Origin: Sphingobacterium pedocola
GTDB lineage: Bacteria; Bacteroidota; Bacteroidia; Sphingobacteriales; Sphingobacteriaceae
Direction of reading: 5' to 3'
DNA length: 64,000 nucleotides
Assembly: GCF_015209965.1 (NCBI RefSeq)
Contig: NZ_MU158689.1
Span: 62,001-126,000 of the forward strand
Shown here: one piece after another, positions 8,186-18,069 of the stretch
Layout of the letters: each line of letters begins with the position of its first letter
Position numbering within the stretch: the stretch's first letter is position 1
Made by a program: the position numbers and the translations under genes
Notes under the pieces: generated by a model
Told to the model about the DNA's origin: nothing
The model's database searches: none
Seen by the model: only the letters and a program-made list of their open reading frames with translations

Positions 8186-8785
8186 ATGAATAAGGAAGAT
8201 CAAGTTGAAAAAATGCTTTTGTATCGTCTTCGGGAAGGTGACGACAAAGCATTTGAAAAAATCTACCTTCGATATAGGAAAAATATTATTATACAAGCAC
8301 ATAGACTGCTTAAATCACCAGATCTCGTGCAAGAAGTTGTACAGGATGTTTTCACCAAACTATGGTCAAATAGGAAACAAATTGATCCCAATCAGGTATT
8401 CGAAGCGTATCTCAACCGCATAGTTCGCAACCATATTATCGATTTGTTCCGGAAGATGAAGCGCGATCGAATGCTGAAAGATCAACTAATCCATGCACTT
8501 AATGAATCCTATGACCACATAGAACCACTCTTATTTCAAAAAGAGAACAAAAAGTTAATCTTCGAAGCCTTAGCGCATCTCCCTGCGCTGCAACGTGAAA
8601 TTTTCGTTCAGTTCAAGATCGAACAAAAAAGCTATAAAGAGCTAATGGAAGAGTTCGGGCTGACTAAATCTTCTGTAAATTCTCATATTTACCGGGCCAG
8701 CCTGTTTTTAAAAGAATATTTACAGAAGCACAGCAGAGAAGATCTAATTCTGATTCTTATATGGGCTATTTTCACGCAAAAATAA
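8186..8785 (+). CDS. ECF sigma-70 factor (FecI/RpoE-like)
   Basis: 199 residues. Region 2 is visible as DKAFEKIYLRYRKNI...LVQEVVQDVFTKLWSNR...YLNRIVRNHIIDLFRK, and region 4 as LPALQREIFVQFKIEQKSYKELMEEFGLTKSSVNSHIYRASLFLK. This is the Bacteroidota ECF type that pairs with FecR-like anti-sigma proteins to control a downstream SusC/SusD operon. A FecR gene begins about 140 bases downstream and an STN-containing SusC follows, so the three should form one transenvelope circuit. The extreme C-terminus is hydrophobic (LILILIWAIF), as in many of these factors. A TATATTTG box at 7981-7988 is a weak promoter candidate about 200 bases upstream. Confidence 0.93.
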   Translation: MNKEDQVEKMLLYRLREGDDKAFEKIYLRYRKNIIIQAHRLLKSPDLVQEVVQDVFTKLWSNRKQIDPNQVFEAYLNRIVRNHIIDLFRKMKRDRMLKDQLIHALNESYDHIEPLLFQKENKKLIFEALAHLPALQREIFVQFKIEQKSYKELMEEFGLTKSSVNSHIYRASLFLKEYLQKHSREDLILILIWAIFTQK

Positions 8786-8927
8786 GCTAAGGACTATCCT
8801 GTGTCTTTCCAAAGAATTGGACGTATAAAAAAAAATAAAAATTTCGCGTACTTTTTTTCTGACAAACGTAATGTATTATGTAGGCAGGAAAGTAAGTGTG
8901 TGTCTATGTACTACCGGATTACAAATT

Positions 8928-10109
8928 ATGAGTAAAGATTATCTTCAGACATTAGTTGAAAAATTGATCGCCAATGAAATCACATTGGAAGAATTGGATC
9001 AATTGATAACAAAAAATACGGATTCTAATTACCGCAAAGTGATGGAAGAAGTGATCGATGAAGTGCTGCTTACTACGTCGGACGATGACATAAATGTTGA
9101 AGACTACGAGGAAATGAGGAAGAAAATCGATCAGTATGTACTGAAGATACCTCAACGATCAGCGAAAGTAGTTTATTTACGAAAGATCTACTGGTGGGCG
9201 GCGGCTTGTTGCTGTTTAATTGCAACTGGTATATACTTCTACAGCTCAAACAATGTCTTCCAGGGAGCTGATCGATCGACCTTTGCGACGCAAGATAAGC
9301 CAGGGGCTGATTCTTATATGTCTTTCGGAACGACAGATGTATTATCGCTGGATAGCCTGAAATCAGGAGAAAGAATCGTTAGAGATGGTATGGTGTTAAC
9401 CAAAGATGTAGATGGAGGCATTATTTACGAAGCGACTGATGAAGGGTATGACGTAGCGCCAGTAATGGTGTCGATTGTAACAGCTGCAAAGGACACCTAT
9501 AAGATTACCCTGCCTGATGGCTCTAAGGCATGGCTCAATGCACAATCTTCTTTACGTTTTCCTTCTCGCTTTACGGAAAGCGAACGAAACGTAAGTGCTA
9601 CGGGGGAACTTTTCTTTGAAGTTGTGCCGGCCAAGGACGCGGATGATAAGTCGTTTGTAGTACAGTCGGACAAGCAGCGGATTAAGGTGCTCGGAACGGC
9701 ATTCAATCTAATGGCTTATCCTGAGTCGGGCTATACGATTACCTCATTGATAGAAGGAAAAATCGAACTCCAGGTTAATGGAACGAAAGCTATTTTGGCG
9801 CCCGGACAGGAAAGTGTGCTTGATAAAGCGGCTCATAATCTCGCAGTACGTCGTTTCGATGGAGAGCAGGTACAGGCCTGGCGTAAGGGCTACTTTGTTT
9901 TTAAGGAAACTCCACTGCCAGAAGTGCTGGGGCAACTTGCAAAATGGTATGGGTTTGATATCACAGAGTCTGCAATACAGCCATTTAATGCTTCTGTAAC
10001 GGCAACGATAAATCGAAATATTCCGATTTCTTCTGTCTTGAAGGCACTAGAAGAAATTACACCCTATAAGATTATAATGAAAAATAATATACTCACATTA
10101 ACTAAATAG
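8928..10109 (+). CDS. FecR-family anti-sigma factor
   Basis: 393 residues from the ATG at 8928 (MSKDYLQTL); the open frame extends to 8871 but the extra residues are not family-like. The cytoplasmic N-terminal part (about 1-80) should bind the sigma factor. A single membrane helix (WWAAACCCLIATGIYFYSS) lies near residues 87-105. The FecR domain contains DTYKITLPDGSKAWLNAQSSLRFP and ERNVSATGELFFEV, and the C-terminal DUF4974/STN-like domain contains TPLPEVLGQLAKWYGFDI. It senses the STN domain of the downstream SusC in the periplasm and releases or activates the sigma factor. The gap to SusC is about 160 bases with no recognisable terminator. Confidence 0.93.
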   Translation: MSKDYLQTLVEKLIANEITLEELDQLITKNTDSNYRKVMEEVIDEVLLTTSDDDINVEDYEEMRKKIDQYVLKIPQRSAKVVYLRKIYWWAAACCCLIATGIYFYSSNNVFQGADRSTFATQDKPGADSYMSFGTTDVLSLDSLKSGERIVRDGMVLTKDVDGGIIYEATDEGYDVAPVMVSIVTAAKDTYKITLPDGSKAWLNAQSSLRFPSRFTESERNVSATGELFFEVVPAKDADDKSFVVQSDKQRIKVLGTAFNLMAYPESGYTITSLIEGKIELQVNGTKAILAPGQESVLDKAAHNLAVRRFDGEQVQAWRKGYFVFKETPLPEVLGQLAKWYGFDITESAIQPFNASVTATINRNIPISSVLKALEEITPYKIIMKNNILTLTK

Positions 10110-10272
10110 CACAAGAAAGGAGGTACGTATAACCATGATAACCTAAATATGTGATAAGACTAAATGAAAAGAAAAACTCCGATAGCAGCTTGTAAACCTA
10201 AACATCTGCTAATGGTAAAAAACTAACGAACAATTAACCGGGTACCAATAGACTAAAAATGGTATTAAATAA

Positions 10273-13200
10273 ATGAAGACAAAAAGTACATGCTTAAGCT
10301 CGCTGTTTAAGAAAACAGTCACTTGCCTTATTTTCTTCCTTGTGTCGTCTCAAATATGGGCAACGACAAGGGCACAGACATTCTCTTTTAAAAAAGATCA
10401 AGCTTCTATAGCTGAAATTCTTCAGGAAATCCAGAAGCAGACGGATTATAGTTTTATGTATAACTCCGAAGACCTTAAGAATTTCCGTCGACAAAATGTG
10501 AACTTCCGAAATACAAAAATTGAGCTGGTATTACAGCACGTCTTTGATCAGGCAGCTATAGAATATAACATTAAAGATAATTTAATCACGTTGTATAAAA
10601 GAAAAAGCACATTGAAGGCCATAGAGCGACAAGATACCGTGGTGCTTAGAGGTAAAGTAGTGAATCCAGATAACATACCGCTAGAGGGTGTTTCTATACA
10701 GTTAAAAGATGTAAAGAAGCAAACCAGTACGAATAAAGACGGTGATTATTTTATAGAAACTGGACGGTTGAATGGGGTATTGGTATTTAGTTATGTGGGA
10801 TATAAGGAACTCGAAATACCGATTACGAATTCTCCGATTATAAATATTACGCTAAGTCCCGATTCTTCTTCCCTGGATGAGGTCGTCGTAGTAGGGTATG
10901 GCACACAAAAGAAAATCACATCTATTGGTGCCCAATCATCGATTAGACCCGCAGATTTGAAGCAACCCGTCGGGAGCCTTTCTAGTGTGATAGCAGGACG
11001 TGTGGCGGGTGTTATCGGTGTACAGCGGAGCGGAGAGCCAGGGTATGATGCATCTAATATATATATACGCGGTATATCTACCTTTACCAGTAGCAGTCCA
11101 TTGGTTTTGGTGGACGGAGTCGAACGTTCTTTCAATAATATTGATCCGGAAGATATCGCCAATTTTACAATCTTGAAAGATGCATCGGCGACTGCTGTAT
11201 ACGGTATGCGTGGCGCCAATGGTGTTATCCTCATTGAAACAAAGCGTGGTAATGCCGGTAAAGCAAAGGTCAACGTACAGTACAATCAAGGAATCACACA
11301 GTTTACAAAAGTTCCTGAATTTGCGGACGGCGTGACCTACCTCCAGATGGCTAACGAAGCGTATGCGAATTCCTACCCCGGAAGACTGCCTCTCTACAGC
11401 GAAGAAAAAATACAAAATACGGTGAACGGTATTGATCCGGATTTGAATCCAAACATCGATTGGTTTGGCGAAATGTTCAATGATTTTGGGCAGAATAGAA
11501 GAGCTAACGTTAATATGAATGGCGGAACGGAAAGGGCAAAATACTACTTATCTGTAGGTTATTACGATGAAAACGGACTTTACAAAACGGATGAACTGGC
11601 GCAATACAATTCTAAAATAAAGTTTACTAGGTTGAATTTTACAAGTAATCTTAACATGATCTTGTTTAAAGATACTAAAGTCGATTTCGGCGCGATGGGC
11701 TTTGTTACAAATGGTAATTATCCGGGTACGAGCGCGGGTGATATCTGGGATGCGGCATTCATTATGCCTCCCACGATAATACCGGTTAGGTATTCGAATG
11801 GACACATCGCGATGCCCCGTGGTGAGGTGCGCAACCCATATGAAATGCTGACGCAAAGTGGGTATGTCAATAACATCAATAGCCAATTATGGTCAAACAT
11901 TCGGGTGACTCAGCCATTGGATTTTATGCTAAAAGGATTAAGTGTGTACGGCATGTTTTCATTCGATAACTATAACGCGCATCAGATCTCACGAACAAAG
12001 ACGGTGGATACTCACTTTGCGACACACCGAGACAATAACGGAGAACTGGTGTTTGAACAGACGCGGATTGGATCTAGCTATTTGGGGTATGGACGTACTA
12101 ATGGAGGGAATCGTCAATTGTATATGGAATCGGGATTGAATTACCAAAAGATATTTGGTAAACATGATGTAACGGGTATGCTTTTATACAACCAGCGGGA
12201 TTTTGTCGACGCATTTGCCGGCGACTTTATCTCGTCAATTCCATCTAGACTGCAAGGTGTCGTCTCCCGATTTACTTATGCATACGACGACCGTTACTTG
12301 GCGGAGTTTAATATCGGATACAACGGTGCGGAGAATTTTAAAGAAGGAAGTCGTTTTGGTTTCTTTCCTTCTTACGGACTGGGTTGGGTTGTATCTAACG
12401 AGCCCTTCTTTGAACAGGCAAGTAGATATGTACAGCTGCTGAAAGCACGTGCATCGTACGGTGTTGTAGGTAACAGCAACATTGGTGGTCGTCGGTTTGG
12501 TTATTTGGCTACCGTGATGGGGGCCACTGGCTATTCTTTTGGTCAAACTACGAATAACTCTTTTAACGGTCTTGATATTGGGGATTATCCGATTGACGTC
12601 TCTTGGGAGGAAGCAAAGAAAGCCAATTTTGGTATCGAATTAAAAACGCTTGGAGGGGGACTCTCGGTCATCGCGGATTATTTCTTGGAGAATAGGGAGG
12701 GTATATTTTTGCAACGCGGCGACTTACCCAACTATACTGGGATTCGAAACCGTCCTTATGGTAACTTGGGGGCTATCTTCAATCACGGTATCGATGGAAC
12801 AGTAGAATTTTCAAAAGCTGTTGGCCAAGATCTTTTTCTTCAGTTCAGGGGAAATATGGTTTGGAACCGTGCTACGATTAAGGAAGATTCTAATGCGCTA
12901 TGGCCATATCCTTGGCAACAACGTATCGGACGAAAGTTTGGACAGCGGTTCGGTAAAATAGCACTAGGTCTGTTCCAATCGGAAGAAGAAATAGCCAATA
13001 GTCCGCAACAGACGGGTGATATTCAGCCGGGCGATATCAAATATAGGGATCTGAATGGCGACGGTCGTATCGATTCGTACGATGAGGCACCTATAGGTTA
13101 TGGTTCAATGCCTGAAATTGTGTATGGTTTTGGCCCATCGGTTACTTACAAAAACTGGTCTTTTGGGCTCTGGTTTAAAGGTATTAGTAATGTAGATATA

Positions 13201-13602
13201 TCTACAAATGGAGAAGGGATGCAACCTTTTCAAAAGGAGGGGGCACGTGGTAACTTATTTAGTGATATTGTTGATCGTTGGACACCGGAGACGAATCCTT
13301 CAAACCCGACTTATCCAAGACTTACTTATCCTTCTACAAGCAATAGCAACTACGAAAACAGCAGTTGGTGGATAAATAATGGTGCATTCCTCCGCCTGCA
13401 AAACGTGGAGGTCAGCTATACGTTTAAAGATAAAGGTTGGATGAACAAAATCGGACTTCAGAATTTCAGAATATATGGCATTGGATACAACTTGGCGACA
13501 TTTAGCAGCTTTAAGTTGTGGGATGTCGAACTGGGGGATGGTAAAGGAGCTATGTATCCGTTGGTGAAAACATATAATATTGGCATAGATTGTCGTTTTT
13601 AA
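10273..13602 (+). CDS. SusC/RagA TonB-dependent transporter with N-terminal STN signalling domain
   Basis: 1109 residues. A signal peptide is followed by an STN domain (about residues 38-112; ASIAEILQEIQKQTDYSFMY), a carboxypeptidase-D regulatory-like beta-sandwich (about 123-200; GKVVNPDNIPLEGVSIQL) and a TonB-box/plug start LDEVVVVGYGTQKK near residue 203. The plug contains ASATAVYGMRGANGVILIETKRG, and the barrel ends at NIGIDCRF. The STN domain and the sigma/FecR genes just upstream indicate ligand-dependent transenvelope signalling as well as import. The SusD partner starts 13 bases after the stop. The substrate is not evident from the protein alone; the downstream metalloprotease and discoidin proteins suggest a protein- or glycoprotein-derived ligand (inference). 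Confidence 0.95.
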   Translation: MKTKSTCLSSLFKKTVTCLIFFLVSSQIWATTRAQTFSFKKDQASIAEILQEIQKQTDYSFMYNSEDLKNFRRQNVNFRNTKIELVLQHVFDQAAIEYNIKDNLITLYKRKSTLKAIERQDTVVLRGKVVNPDNIPLEGVSIQLKDVKKQTSTNKDGDYFIETGRLNGVLVFSYVGYKELEIPITNSPIINITLSPDSSSLDEVVVVGYGTQKKITSIGAQSSIRPADLKQPVGSLSSVIAGRVAGVIGVQRSGEPGYDASNIYIRGISTFTSSSPLVLVDGVERSFNNIDPEDIANFTILKDASATAVYGMRGANGVILIETKRGNAGKAKVNVQYNQGITQFTKVPEFADGVTYLQMANEAYANSYPGRLPLYSEEKIQNTVNGIDPDLNPNIDWFGEMFNDFGQNRRANVNMNGGTERAKYYLSVGYYDENGLYKTDELAQYNSKIKFTRLNFTSNLNMILFKDTKVDFGAMGFVTNGNYPGTSAGDIWDAAFIMPPTIIPVRYSNGHIAMPRGEVRNPYEMLTQSGYVNNINSQLWSNIRVTQPLDFMLKGLSVYGMFSFDNYNAHQISRTKTVDTHFATHRDNNGELVFEQTRIGSSYLGYGRTNGGNRQLYMESGLNYQKIFGKHDVTGMLLYNQRDFVDAFAGDFISSIPSRLQGVVSRFTYAYDDRYLAEFNIGYNGAENFKEGSRFGFFPSYGLGWVVSNEPFFEQASRYVQLLKARASYGVVGNSNIGGRRFGYLATVMGATGYSFGQTTNNSFNGLDIGDYPIDVSWEEAKKANFGIELKTLGGGLSVIADYFLENREGIFLQRGDLPNYTGIRNRPYGNLGAIFNHGIDGTVEFSKAVGQDLFLQFRGNMVWNRATIKEDSNALWPYPWQQRIGRKFGQRFGKIALGLFQSEEEIANSPQQTGDIQPGDIKYRDLNGDGRIDSYDEAPIGYGSMPEIVYGFGPSVTYKNWSFGLWFKGISNVDISTNGEGMQPFQKEGARGNLFSDIVDRWTPETNPSNPTYPRLTYPSTSNSNYENSSWWINNGAFLRLQNVEVSYTFKDKGWMNKIGLQNFRIYGIGYNLATFSSFKLWDVELGDGKGAMYPLVKTYNIGIDCRF

Positions 13603-13614
13603 AACCTAAATGAA

Positions 13615-15357
13615 ATGAAAAAGATATTTAATACGTTTTGTTTGTTTGTATTTCTGTCTGTATTTCAGGCCTGTGATTCATTTTTAGATCAGGTGCCTGA
13701 CGATCGGCAGACTATTGAAGAAGTATTTCAAAAAAAGAGGCCGACGGAAGAGTTCCTTGCCAATATCTATAATTCCGTTCCGGACGAAAGTGATCAGTGG
13801 AATGGCCACCCCTGGATAGGTAATGTCGATGAAGTTCATATCGCATGGGCTAAATGGACGATCTACCAACTTAATATTGGAAATTGGACGCCAGGCAGCA
13901 GTCCCTTTTATAAATGGCAGGGATACTACAATGGTATACGCTCGGCTACTTACTTTATGAATCATATCGATGGAAACACCGAAATATTGAATATCGATGG
14001 GCAGTGGCTCATCGACCAGTATAAGGGCGAAGCCCGATTCCTGAGAGCCCTGTATTATTTTTTGATCTTGCGGCAGTATGGTCCATGTATTTTGCTGGGT
14101 GATAACGAAATTCCGGCCGATGCGACAAATAATGACATCCAGCGGGCACGTGCAAGTTTTGATGAATGTGTGGAGTATATTGCTGCCGAATTTGCCGAAG
14201 CAGCAAAGATATTGCCGATCGTGAATAGTCATGAACGTGATTTCGGCCGCGCTACAAAAGGAGCTGCCTTGGCTTTTAGAGCACGTTTGTTGCTCTATGC
14301 CGCTAGTCCCCAGTATAATGGAAATACGGAGCAGGCCTCTTTTAGAAATAAGGACGGGACACAGCTCATTTCTCAGGTTTATGATAGAGAGAAATGGAAA
14401 CGGGCAGCCGATGCCGCCAAAGAGGTAATTGATCTCAAGACCTACAGGCTTTACGAAGACCCTAGTCAAGACCCAGTAGCTTCTTACCGTGGCGTATTGC
14501 TGAACCCATGGAATTCAGAGGTGATATTTGCGCGGAAAAATAATGGCTTATGGAATTGGGATTATAACTGTTCGTTGCGCTCTGCCGGAGGATGGAATGG
14601 TGTAGCTCCTCTCCAAGAGATGGTAGATGCTTATTTTATGAAAGATGGAAAATCGATCCGCGAATCTGATCTGTATGAAGGCAACGGATTTACGGACGGA
14701 ATTTATAATATGTACTTGAACCGTGAACCAAGGTTTTATGCTTCCATCTTATTTCAAGGAACCACGTACAAAGGCGGAAATATCACTAGAGATCCCATTA
14801 CCGTCGAACTCAATTATTCGGGAAGAGATGGGAAGCGAAATGGAGGTGAAGATTACTCACATACGGGGTACCTCGTGTTGAAAGGTGTGTCGCCAGAAAC
14901 GAATAGACTTACAGGTGTTAGCGCAAGTAGACCTTATGTCTTAATGCGATTGGGAGAGATATATCTTAACTACGCGGAGGCATTGGCGGAGTATGGTGCA
15001 AATGATGCGGAGGCCTTAATCTATCTAAATTTTGTCCGTAAGCGTGCCGGAATTCCTGAATACGGGACAGCCGGCCTTCCGGCGCCAGCAGGAACGGAAC
15101 TCATCCAGAAAATTAGGGATGAGCGTCGTGTAGAATTGGCATTCGAGAGCCATCGCTGGTTTGATGTACGCCGGTGGAAAATTGTGGAAAGCGTGATGGG
15201 AGATCAGCATGGTATGAATATCGACGGTGATGGTAACGATTTTTATAAGAGTAGGGTCGTAGCAAACTACGCATGGCGGAAGGCCTATTATTGGTTCCCA
15301 CTTTCACAATATGAAATGGACAGAGGTCTGCTTTTGGTGCAAAACCCAGGTTGGTAA
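13615..15357 (+). CDS. SusD/RagB-like lipoprotein
   Basis: 580 residues with a lipoprotein signal (lipobox FQAC, Cys20) and SusD opening DSFLDQVPDDRQTIEEVF. The core has GEARFLRALYYFLILRQYGPCILL, the usual YxF-x-L-RQYG segment, and later VLMRLGEIYLNYAEALAEYG and RDERRVELAFESHRWFDVRRWK, hallmark SusD C-terminal motifs. It ends QNPGW. It should sit on the extracellular face of the SusC barrel encoded upstream and close over the ligand. It is cotranscribed with SusC (13 bases apart) and with the DUF1735 lipoprotein (6 bases downstream). Confidence 0.95.
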   Translation: MKKIFNTFCLFVFLSVFQACDSFLDQVPDDRQTIEEVFQKKRPTEEFLANIYNSVPDESDQWNGHPWIGNVDEVHIAWAKWTIYQLNIGNWTPGSSPFYKWQGYYNGIRSATYFMNHIDGNTEILNIDGQWLIDQYKGEARFLRALYYFLILRQYGPCILLGDNEIPADATNNDIQRARASFDECVEYIAAEFAEAAKILPIVNSHERDFGRATKGAALAFRARLLLYAASPQYNGNTEQASFRNKDGTQLISQVYDREKWKRAADAAKEVIDLKTYRLYEDPSQDPVASYRGVLLNPWNSEVIFARKNNGLWNWDYNCSLRSAGGWNGVAPLQEMVDAYFMKDGKSIRESDLYEGNGFTDGIYNMYLNREPRFYASILFQGTTYKGGNITRDPITVELNYSGRDGKRNGGEDYSHTGYLVLKGVSPETNRLTGVSASRPYVLMRLGEIYLNYAEALAEYGANDAEALIYLNFVRKRAGIPEYGTAGLPAPAGTELIQKIRDERRVELAFESHRWFDVRRWKIVESVMGDQHGMNIDGDGNDFYKSRVVANYAWRKAYYWFPLSQYEMDRGLLLVQNPGW

Positions 15358-15363
15358 AACTAA

Positions 15364-16344
15364 ATGGATAAAAAAATGAAGTTAATTATTATAAATGGCC
15401 TAATCATGGTCCTCTTCGTCTGTATGTCGTCGTGTGAGAAAATAAATATACCCAAGATGGCTGAGATAGACGACTACAATTTAGTGTACATGCCTGCGGC
15501 TGTAAGCCCGGTTGTAAAAGCACTTACACATAAGGATACTGTTTATAAAATAACCTATGGAGCCGGATTCGGCGGTGGCGGACAATATCCTTCAGAAGGT
15601 ATCGTCGTTCATTTTGAAGTGCAGGCAGACTCGGTAACAGCCTACAATAGAGTAAACGGTACCGAGTATGAGATTCTGCCGGAAGAATGCTATGAATTGG
15701 CGACGTTAACAGCTGTTATTGCAACGAATGCGGTTTCGACAGAGCCGTTGTCTATTTCGGTAAATCCGTCTAAGGGGATGGATCTGTTCAAAACTTACCT
15801 TTTACCGGTCTCCATCCGTGCGATAAGTGGTAACGCCCAAATCAATCGTAATCTGGCAACAGCGTATTATCAGGTGAGATCATCACTTAACCTAGCTGAT
15901 TTTGATGATTTCGACCGCAGTAACTGGCAAATTAGTGGGATGTCTTCTGAGGAAGAAAGTGGCGAGGGACCAAATAACGGCCGAGCTGTCTTTGTCTTGG
16001 ATGATGATTTTTCCACGTTTTGGCACACCCGCTGGAATGGTGGAATTGCACCGGCACCTCACTACCTAGCCTTTGATATGGGGGAATTAAAAACGCTGCG
16101 GGGGATCAGTGTTGTCGGTAGACCTGGCTCCACTTCAGGGCGGCCCGAGGTTATACTGATAGAAGCGCGTACACAGGCTGATGCGGAATGGACCGAAGTA
16201 GGTACTGTATCGCTCAATAATACAAGTGATATACAGCGCCAGTTTTTTAACACATCGCATGAGGCACGACAGGTTAAAGTTACAATCGTCAAGAATTTTA
16301 ACAACTTGCCATTTACACATTTGGCTAACCTGAACTTTTTTTAA
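15364..16344 (+). CDS. Surface lipoprotein with DUF1735 and discoidin (F5/8 type C-like) domains
   Basis: 326 residues; lipobox MSSC with Cys24. Residues about 40-175 match the DUF1735/BT_3987-like N-terminal domain of Bacteroidota surface glycan-binding proteins (VHFEVQADSVTAYNRVNGTEYEILPEECY). From about 180 to the end is a discoidin-like sandwich: NWQISGMSSEE, DDDFSTFWHTRWNGG, HYLAFDMGELKTLRGISVVGR and a final ARQVKVTIVKNF, typical of F5/8 type C modules that bind carbohydrate or host surfaces. It sits 6 bases after SusD, in the position of a surface ligand-binding protein, and upstream of the metalloprotease with which it is probably cotranscribed. Confidence 0.82.
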   Translation: MDKKMKLIIINGLIMVLFVCMSSCEKINIPKMAEIDDYNLVYMPAAVSPVVKALTHKDTVYKITYGAGFGGGGQYPSEGIVVHFEVQADSVTAYNRVNGTEYEILPEECYELATLTAVIATNAVSTEPLSISVNPSKGMDLFKTYLLPVSIRAISGNAQINRNLATAYYQVRSSLNLADFDDFDRSNWQISGMSSEEESGEGPNNGRAVFVLDDDFSTFWHTRWNGGIAPAPHYLAFDMGELKTLRGISVVGRPGSTSGRPEVILIEARTQADAEWTEVGTVSLNNTSDIQRQFFNTSHEARQVKVTIVKNFNNLPFTHLANLNFF

Positions 16345-16366
16345 AAATTAAAACCAAAATCAAGAG

Positions 16367-17308
16367 ATGAATTTAAAAATTTGGATAGCGCTACTTGTCT
16401 TGGCAGCAACCTTATCATGTAGTAAAAATGCTGTATCACAGGATGACAAGAAAATAGAAGAGGAAAAACCGGAGAAAAATATACCTCCTGAAACAATACA
16501 AGAATTTTGGTTGGAACACCGTCAGTTGGTGTCGCGCGTGTACTACGATGATTCTGTCGCGATCTATTATGATAACGAGATGCCACGAAATATCAGTTGG
16601 ATTGCGCCTTTTACTAAAAAGGTATGGAGCTACGTGGTTCAAACCTATGGCGATTTGCATGGCAATGCGAAGGATAGACGGCTGTATGGCATTTTTCATA
16701 AAAATAAATATGGCGGAGGCCACCCCTTCTTCTACGACAATCCCGACCATGGTTACATAAGCGGAATTGATATAGGCTCTTCGGGAGAGGATGCTTGGGT
16801 GAATAAGGAAGGTTGGAATATCGATATCATTGCGCATGAGATTATCCACCATATCGAATTCGTATCGCATGGTAAGAGCGGATCGCCCTCTCGAAAGTGG
16901 TGGGGAGATAGTAAAATAGCCGAAATCATCAATTATGATATTTACATGAATATTGGTATGCCCGAGGAAGCTGCACGTATTTACAACAATGATATCAACA
17001 AAACTGATGATTTTCCGAGTGAAAGAACTGCCTGGTTGAAAAATTGGTTTTGGCCGATTTATACGAACTATGGGAAAACCGAAGTGTTACAGCGGTATTT
17101 TAAATTATTATCTGATCGCTTTCCGCAGAATTCGAGCGGAACCTACACCCGAGATATGAGTTTTGGTGAGTTTATTCATTTTTGGAGCGGTGCGGCAAAA
17201 GTAAATTTGAAAAATCAGGCCGTCATCGCGTTCGGATGGAACGATAACTGGGAACGTGAGTGGAAACAGGCACAAAGTCAGTTCCCTAATATCGGATACA
17301 CCTACTAA
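16367..17308 (+). CDS. Zinc-dependent metalloprotease-like lipoprotein (HEIIH)
   Basis: 313 residues, lipobox LSC with Cys18. The zincin signature AHEIIHH places H157, E158 and H161 as the two metal ligands and the general base. D181 or E186 in WWGDSKIAEI is the likely third ligand by position. The context (GYISGIDIGSSGEDAWVNKEGWNIDIIAHEII) resembles putative zinc-dependent lipoproteins found after DUF1735 or discoidin proteins in Bacteroidota loci; a named MEROPS family cannot be assigned by eye. It is the last gene of the sigma/FecR/SusCD operon, 22 bases after the discoidin protein and followed by a hairpin. It suggests that the locus handles a protein or glycoprotein. Confidence 0.75.
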   Translation: MNLKIWIALLVLAATLSCSKNAVSQDDKKIEEEKPEKNIPPETIQEFWLEHRQLVSRVYYDDSVAIYYDNEMPRNISWIAPFTKKVWSYVVQTYGDLHGNAKDRRLYGIFHKNKYGGGHPFFYDNPDHGYISGIDIGSSGEDAWVNKEGWNIDIIAHEIIHHIEFVSHGKSGSPSRKWWGDSKIAEIINYDIYMNIGMPEEAARIYNNDINKTDDFPSERTAWLKNWFWPIYTNYGKTEVLQRYFKLLSDRFPQNSSGTYTRDMSFGEFIHFWSGAAKVNLKNQAVIAFGWNDNWEREWKQAQSQFPNIGYTY

Positions 17309-17324
17309 ACCCACGGAGCGATAC

Positions 17325-17365
17325 ATTAGAGCCTGCACAAAATAGCTTTTTGAACAGGCTCTAAT
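17325..17365 (+). terminator. 11-bp stem-loop after the metalloprotease gene
   Basis: Perfect inverted repeat 17325-17335 with 17355-17365 around a 19-base loop containing CTTTTT. There is no T run after it on the plus strand beyond TATTA, so it is a plausible but not classic terminator for the operon ending at 17308. Confidence 0.55.
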
Positions 17366-17395
17366 TATTATAAAGATTGTTTATTACCTATACGA

Positions 17396-17680
17396 ATGCA
17401 TATTATTCATACTTTTTTTTCCATCCTGATTTTCTCTATTCATATCTCAACCCTTTTTGCTCAGGATATTGATCCTGACGCACTCTATAAAATTGTAAGT
17501 CCCTCGGGTTATGTATTTGACAATCGAGATAGTTTCGAAGATAATGCGACGATTATCCTCCGCCCAAATCAAAAGGGGAGCATTTACTTCGTAGGAGCTC
17601 ATTCCGTTCGGTTAGAGCCATGGTGCTCGTTACCCCTGCTTTACCTTTGCTTAGGCGCTACCTCACCTTTTCTTGGATAG
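17396..17680 (+). pseudogene. N-terminal fragment of a secreted ricin-type lectin-like protein
   Basis: A signal peptide (MHIIHTFFSILIFSIHISTLFAQ) is followed by DALYKIVSPSGYVFDNRDSFEDNATIILRPNQKG, which resembles the first repeat of a ricin-type beta-trefoil carbohydrate-binding module. After about residue 61 the character changes abruptly to a low-quality tail (HSVRLEPWCSLPLLYLCLG) that ends at 17680. The break coincides with a short repeat (17579-17610) also found beside the broken Fic gene at 28391. The gene therefore appears interrupted and its 3' part is missing. Confidence 0.5.
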
Positions 17681-18069
17681 CCCTAAGATACGACTAAGAT
17701 AATACTAAGGCAATCCTTATATAAGGGGCGAAGATGGTTGCCTATTGGTTAGGAGAAAAGCAGAAGAAAAACCTCGTTTCCTCACTGTCGGATTTACCAA
17801 ACTATTGCAATCATGTGCTAATCCGGAAGCAACTGATAGATGCTGCCGGACCCCGGTGTGACTTGTACTCAAGTCAAGAATAATTAGTTTTTGATCTGTA
17901 CCTAGATCAAATGTACATATGGAAGCTCCTCTAGCGCGAGCATCAGTGTAACGGTGCCCGTGCTTAAGTAAGGTCACGAGCAGCGCTTTGCTTATGCTCG
18001 CGCCATAAAGGAGTTGTACGGATCGTAGGCAAGCTGCATTTTGGTACGACACCAGGCGAGCATCCTTTA
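17681..18069. other. Unexplained ~390-base stretch with palindromic segments
   Basis: No convincing gene. A minus-strand frame is open over 17717-18052 (111 codons), but its composition (many Arg, Leu, Ser, His) looks like chance. Two inverted copies of ATGCTCGC/GCGAGCAT lie at 17993-18000 and 18056-18063, and GCGCGAGCATC recurs near 17935. Possibly the body of an inserted non-coding element; I cannot name it. Confidence 0.35.

Noticed and set aside
13684..14469. Long minus-strand open frame (261 codons) inside the SusD gene
   Set aside because: It is fully antisense to a well-supported SusD and has no recognisable domain. Such shadows are common opposite these genes.
17717..18052. Minus-strand open frame of 111 codons after the DoxX-like gene
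   Set aside because: Composition is unlike its neighbours, no motif or leader is visible, and it overlaps palindromic repeat-like DNA. Kept only as an unexplained stretch.
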